DNA from: Micropterix aruncella
Lineage: Eukaryota > Arthropoda > Insecta > Lepidoptera > Micropterigidae
Length of the DNA stretch: 64,000 nt
Assembly (NCBI GenBank): GCA_944548615.1
Contig: OX155962.1
Coordinates: 2,693,298 to 2,757,297, forward strand
Reading direction: 5' to 3'
Part shown: in pieces, positions 59,791-64,000 of the stretch
Position numbering within the stretch: position 1 is the stretch's first letter
Layout: the number at the start of each line of letters is the position of its first letter
Notes under the pieces: generated by a model
Database searches by the model: none
The model's input: only the letters and a program-made list of their open reading frames with translations
Told to the model about the DNA's origin: nothing
Position numbers and translations under genes: made by a program

Positions 59791-60117
59791 TAAAATCCTT
59801 TGTTGTTTTATAATGAACAATGGTTTTATGCTCTCTCTCTGTTATTAGCTCTCTAATGCCACCATACGCAATCTATTTATTCTTAGATCCTTTGCACAGA
59901 TACAGTAAATCAGCATCAAGCGATGCATTTCATCCCCGTAAATTCTGTGTATGCACTCCAACTGATACCAGTAATGTCACAATATGCTTTAAGTAATCTT
60001 ATAATAGTAAACAAATTGTAACTGGGATTTATGTATATAGCCGTATTGTAAAGTTATTTAGGGTTTAGTGAGATTTTTAGTTTCTAAATTGATATTGATG
60101 AAAATGAAATGAAATGA

Positions 60118-60330
60118 AATGAAAATCTCTTTATTGCACAATAAAATAAGGTACAATGGCGGACTTATTGCTACACTACAGCAATATATTGATGGTCTTG
60201 GATATAGGATTCACAATTATTATTTGACTAGACTTAACGCCTTAACACACTTGTGTAAAATAAGCAAGGAACGTAATGTAAATAAAACATAATAGATCAT
60301 CCACTACAAACGCCTGGAGGTCATCTGGGG
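60118..60330 (-). mobile_element. LINE 3' end
   Basis: AAAATGAAATGAAATGAAATGAAAATCTCTTTATTGCACAATAAAAT ... AATGGCGGACTTATTGC resembles the 3' ends at 17640-17720. The (AAATG)n run at 60101-60122 would be the tail. No coding remains. Confidence 0.7.
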
Positions 60331-60424
60331 AAGTTTCATTTATCGACTGTTGCTGCCAATCATTCATGGATATTCACTTGTTCTTAAAAAAATAAAGAGC
60401 AAGAAAAAACATCCCATAAGGGTA

Positions 60425-60975
60425 GAGACACACTGAGCCCACGTACGCAACGTATATGATGTACCGCTTCAATGTTAGTGTGCATACTTGTCCCACCTAT
60501 GCAACGTAAAATATGGCATCAAAAGCTGCCATGTTTTCTCAAGGGGGAGTAGTATTGTGTATAACTGCTGTACAATATTTTTTCTGATTCTAAGACAGGG
60601 TTTGGAAACAATTTACTCAGTTTATTATTTTTAATTGGGTTAATGAGATAAGTAGGCAAAGAGAAAAGTTTGGAAAATACCATACATTAATGAAGAATTT
60701 GGAATATGATGAAGGACAATTCTTATGTACTTCCGCATGTCGTTTCTCTGCGTATGGTCCGACGGTCTATGTGTGTCTGACGCGAACGTAAGTTCTAGAG
60801 ACACACTGGTCTTTCGCGTGGTACAGCGTACTGTCTGTAACACACTGATCTTACGCTATATGATAGCATTACGTATTGTAGATATGTTTCTAAATCAGTC
60901 ATGCAAAGTCAAGGATCTGGATATCATAATGCTTTGCATACGTTGCGTACGGGGGACCAGTCTGTCTGAATTGTG
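60425..60975. mobile_element. MITE with ~36-bp TIRs (AGACACACTGAGCCC type)
   Basis: AGACACACTGAGCCCACGTACGCAACGTAT at 60425 is matched, inverted, by ATACGTTGCGTACGGGGGACCAGTCTGTCT at 60938-60967. A relic of the same end is at 51730 (GAGACAGACTGAGCCCATATAAGCAATGTAT). Target duplication was not resolved; the class may be hAT-like. Confidence 0.7.
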
Positions 60976-61418
60976 AAAGGTGCCTTTCGTTTCTTCTTCC
61001 TATCTTTATATTCATCACTTAGCGTAGGTTAGCTACAATAACGGTTCTTTTCATCTGCGTCGCTTAATGTCAGCTTAATGTCAAAATTTATCACTGCACA
61101 GAAACACACGGAGTGCTACTCGTACTAAAGTTTTGCAACAAACTGATTTTTAGTGCGATTTTTAAGAATACGTAAGCCCATCGTCCGCTTTACAGGTATT
61201 TCAACAAAACGGTAAAAAATAAATGCGCAGAAACTCTGTTGCGCTGTCATTATTTTACACAAGTGTGTAATGGCCGTAAAGTATTCCAGTAGGGAGGAAT
61301 GCTTTGATATTATTTTAGCGATAGCACTCGACATGCTGACCAAATACTGTTTCAAATATTGGAAAGTCTTCCTGTGAATTAGGAGGCTTCATTCATATCA
61401 AAATGTTTTTTATATAAT
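60976..61418. other. Unassigned stretch
   Basis: Nothing recognised before the outer inverted repeat at 61419. Confidence 0.4.
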
Positions 61419-61889
61419 TGAGGACCGTTTTCTCAAAATGAGACATTAGCAAATATCTTTTTTTACTGGACGAACATTTTTATTCATAAAACATTTCTTA
61501 ATTACATTTAAATTAAACAACAAATTGTAAGTTCTTAAGTCAGATATCAATAAATCTAAATTCATACTGATAATTATCAATACAAATCTTTAAGGGGGAG
61601 AGCCTGGTTTAGACGGCCAAATAAAAAATGTTTTTTTTATGTTTTTTTTTTTTTTTTTACTCAAAGTTGAAATCTATTCATGAATCTTTTACCTCTGGAA
61701 TAACTGATAGTCTCAGATTGTTGTAAGTGTAAGAAACTTACTACCGGCGCGGTAAGAAACTTACCGGCGCAAGCGGATACCGTGATTTCTGCAGCGGTAG
61801 AAACATTTGCAGTTCAATTTCTCAAAAATATATATTTTTTACTATTACAAAAAATATTTTGGTCTTTCAAATGTTAATTTAACTGATAT

Positions 61890-62516
61890 AAATTAATAGT
61901 TTTTAAAAAAACACTAAAACACGCTTTATACAGGCACCTATGTCAATATTTACACTATTTACACTCAATATTTACGAGTCAATATATAATAGGTTTGTTA
62001 TAACCTTGACACCTGATCCTGTTCAAAGTCCATTACGTGACCTTTCTCACAAGTGCAAACACGACTGATACGATATTACATCATGGAATGCCAGTTCCTG
62101 TCTTCTGGCTTCATCATCAGACCTTGAAACTTAATCGTGGTCAAAGTTCATTACAAGACCTTTCTAACAAGTCCAAACACGGCTATGATACGATATTTCA
62201 TCATGGAATGCCAGTGCCTATCTTCCGGCTTCATAATCAGACCTTGAAACCTAATCGTGGGCAAAGTTCATTCCAAGACTTTTCTAACAAGTCCAAACAC
62301 AGCTATGATACGGTGTTCCATCATGAAGTTCCAGTTCAAATCTTCCGACTCCATCATCAGATCAGTTCGACAGTACCATATTATCGTATTGTCATCAGAA
62401 CTACATACAGCTGCCAGTTTTTATGCCGCTACGATGCTTGGAAGATGGTTAAATTAGTTACCTTAGATTCCATTACATAGTTACATACAGGTCGACCTAA
62501 TAAAAGCGTGTTAAAA
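61890..62516 (-). mobile_element. Element M, copy 2
   Basis: Reverse-orientation copy of 45986-46499 with the same three roughly 120-bp units (GTCCAAACACGGCTATGATACG) and end AATAAAAGCGTGTT at 62499-62512. A 147-codon frame through the repeats is a periodicity effect. Confidence 0.78.
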
Positions 62517-63465
62517 AGTGGCATAACTAAAAACAATGGGCCCCGGTTCAAAATTGAACAAAAGGCCCCCTGCCTGCCTCTACTTATGTACTTACATTCA
62601 TTATGTGATATAGGATGTAATTACTGCATACCTAGCTATATTATAAATCGATGTATTTATTTGGGGCAATTATTTGGGGCAACATTGCCTCGTTGCGGAA
62701 CAAGTTCAAAAGAACTTCAGCGGGACATGCGGGACAACATAGAAACTTTTTTGCGGGAGAATGTTCAAAATATTTGTTAACTAACACGACGCATTGCTGT
62801 TAGTTCAATTACCTAGTCAATTATATTTCTCCACCTTCGAATGTTGGTTAGAGAAAAAGTCAGTTTTTATTTCTTTATTTTGAGTAGTGTGAAATAGGTA
62901 ATACTAAATAGCCATATAATATAACTACGAAAAACCAATTTTTGGATATATACATATTTAAATTAACTACTTAATGGATTTAAAAAAAATATAAACAAAT
63001 ACTAATGGTTTTCATCTTGATTTGCGCTCTGCAAAATCGTCGATCAGTTTTGAGTCATCCATTTTTTCAGCTTCCTTAGTATAGCTTCCTACACGGCCCG
63101 GTGGCATAATGGTTAGGTCGCCTGATCTTAAGGTCCAGGGTTCAATTCCCGGCTGGGTCACCATTTTCCGTTGGGATCAAATTAACGGAATTGCATTTTC
63201 AATTCTGTCGATCGATGCAATAATAAGAAGACACACACTTACAGACATGTTACATGCACACATATATATAACACGTCATAGTAGGGTTGATTGTAAGAGA
63301 TTGTCATATGACAATAAATCCGCCTATTGTGACATTTTTACAATAAAGAGTATAAACAAACAGCTTCCTAGCAGAGTTGGATGGAACGTCGATGGCAGAC
63401 TGAAGATCTATTTTGGATGCCTGAACTACCCTCGGTGCGCCGCACCGGTTTAGTTACGCCACTGA
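62517..63465 (-). mobile_element. hAT-like element N, copy 2
   Basis: The ends are AGTGGCATAACTAAA (62517) and, inverted, CAGTGGCGTAACTAAA (63465), typical of hAT termini. It is homologous to 51823-52530. A SINE split it at 63092. No transposase domain is recognised. Confidence 0.7.
63092..63361 (+). mobile_element. tRNA-derived SINE, copy 3, with 9-bp target duplication
   Basis: AGCTTCCTA is present on both sides (63083-63091 and 63362-63370). The head has GTGGCATAATGG and GGTTCAATTCC, each one base off the other copies' A and B boxes, so the promoter is slightly weakened. A short deletion removes ACATTGTA from the anticodon region. The tail is AAACAAAC. Confidence 0.93.
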
Positions 63466-63554
63466 CAAAAGATTCATGAGCAGATTTCAACTTTAAGTAA
63501 AAAAGCATGATGCAAACATGTTTTTTTGGCCTTCTAAACCAGGCTCCCCCTTAA

Positions 63555-63954
63555 TATCTTAGTTATAAATGTGCTAGTTTTTACCAAAACGATACTTTTG
63601 CAGCAGATTGTTGCAGATCTACCATGGTAATTTCAACAATGACAATTTTATAATTACTGGTTACTCGATAACTGGTTACTTTATACGAGACAAATGACTT
63701 CAGTATTTTGATAGGGTCTCTTTATTATTATCTCCTAATATGTCTATATATTAACATCTTCGCTAATGTCATATTTTTTTTCTCACAAGTCACAAAATCA
63801 AAGTTTATCTATGGATGGATGGGATAAACTTTAAAAAAAACTCAAATTTTGCGTCTAAAAAAAGTTTTTGTATCGTTTTCTAGAAATTTCTTTTCCCTGA
63901 TGTCTGACTCTAAGAGGGTAGTACATGAAAGTCATTTTTGAAAATGAACCTGAT
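63555..63954. other. AT-rich stretch inside the outer inverted repeat
   Basis: Nothing recognised. Confidence 0.4.
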
Positions 63955-64000
63955 TATCACTTTGAGAAAACGGTCCTCAGTTGTACATATAATAAGTTTT

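Larger units (their letters stand above)
61594..63550. mobile_element. TTAA-flanked element with ~100-bp TIRs
   Basis: GGGGGAGAGCCTGGTTTAGA-GGCCAAA ... TTGAAATCTATTCATGAATC (61594-61690) is the inverted counterpart of 63463-63550. TTAA stands outside both ends (61590-61593 and 63551-63554), as for piggyBac-type elements. All interior sequence that could be tested belongs to other elements, so the original core is short. Confidence 0.82.
61419..63979. mobile_element. Outer inverted repeat enclosing a four-level nest
   Basis: TGAGGACCGTTTTCTCAAAA (61419-61443) is matched in inverted form at 63955-63979 with two differences in 25. No target duplication was identified, so the element's identity is tentative. 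Everything inside (TTAA element, element M, hAT-like N, SINE) would be later insertions. Confidence 0.5.

Overview
This window is animal nuclear DNA, most likely from an insect and probably a moth or butterfly. The evidence is one spliced host gene among dense, nested transposable elements: Ty3/gypsy LTR, several non-LTR (LINE) families, pogo-like, piggyBac-like and hAT-like DNA transposons, and a tRNA-derived SINE. There are no operons or bacterial signals. The order-level assignment is inference from repeat composition. A run of 200 N (47312-47511) marks an assembly gap.

Layout. 1-11232: an LTR retrotransposon on the minus strand, flanked by identical 272-bp terminal repeats (the left one is cut by the window edge). 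It has gag, a pol reached by a textbook -1 frameshift site, and one in-frame stop inside integrase. 11233-21035: an old copy of a common unclassified repeat (called family R here), a tRNA-SINE, a non-autonomous pogo-like element with perfect TIRs, and several LINE tails. 21040-22757: a decayed piggyBac-like element. 23824-28200: family R, LINE fragments and two foldback structures. 28862-38790: a single LINE copy split by two later insertions, a 6-kb (TA)n-bounded array of a 557-bp unit in nine near-identical direct copies plus an inverted part, and an apparently intact pogo-like element. 39000-53000: R copies, a 420-bp near-perfect palindrome, a tRNA-SINE next to a 5S rRNA-derived sequence, LINE tails and a minisatellite. 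53721-58695: the only host gene recognised, a two-exon homologue of C19orf12 whose 4.5-kb intron is filled with transposons. 58700-64000: more MITEs, ending in a four-level nest (outer inverted repeat, TTAA element, hAT-like element, SINE).

The host gene encodes a predicted 142-residue glycine-rich membrane protein. The retroelement genes work together as Gag, protease, RT/RNase H and integrase. The pogo-like transposase has all three catalytic aspartates, and repeated box motifs at both element ends are plausible binding sites. Everything else appears to be non-coding repeat or relic. Family names were assigned by eye from motifs; no database was searched.
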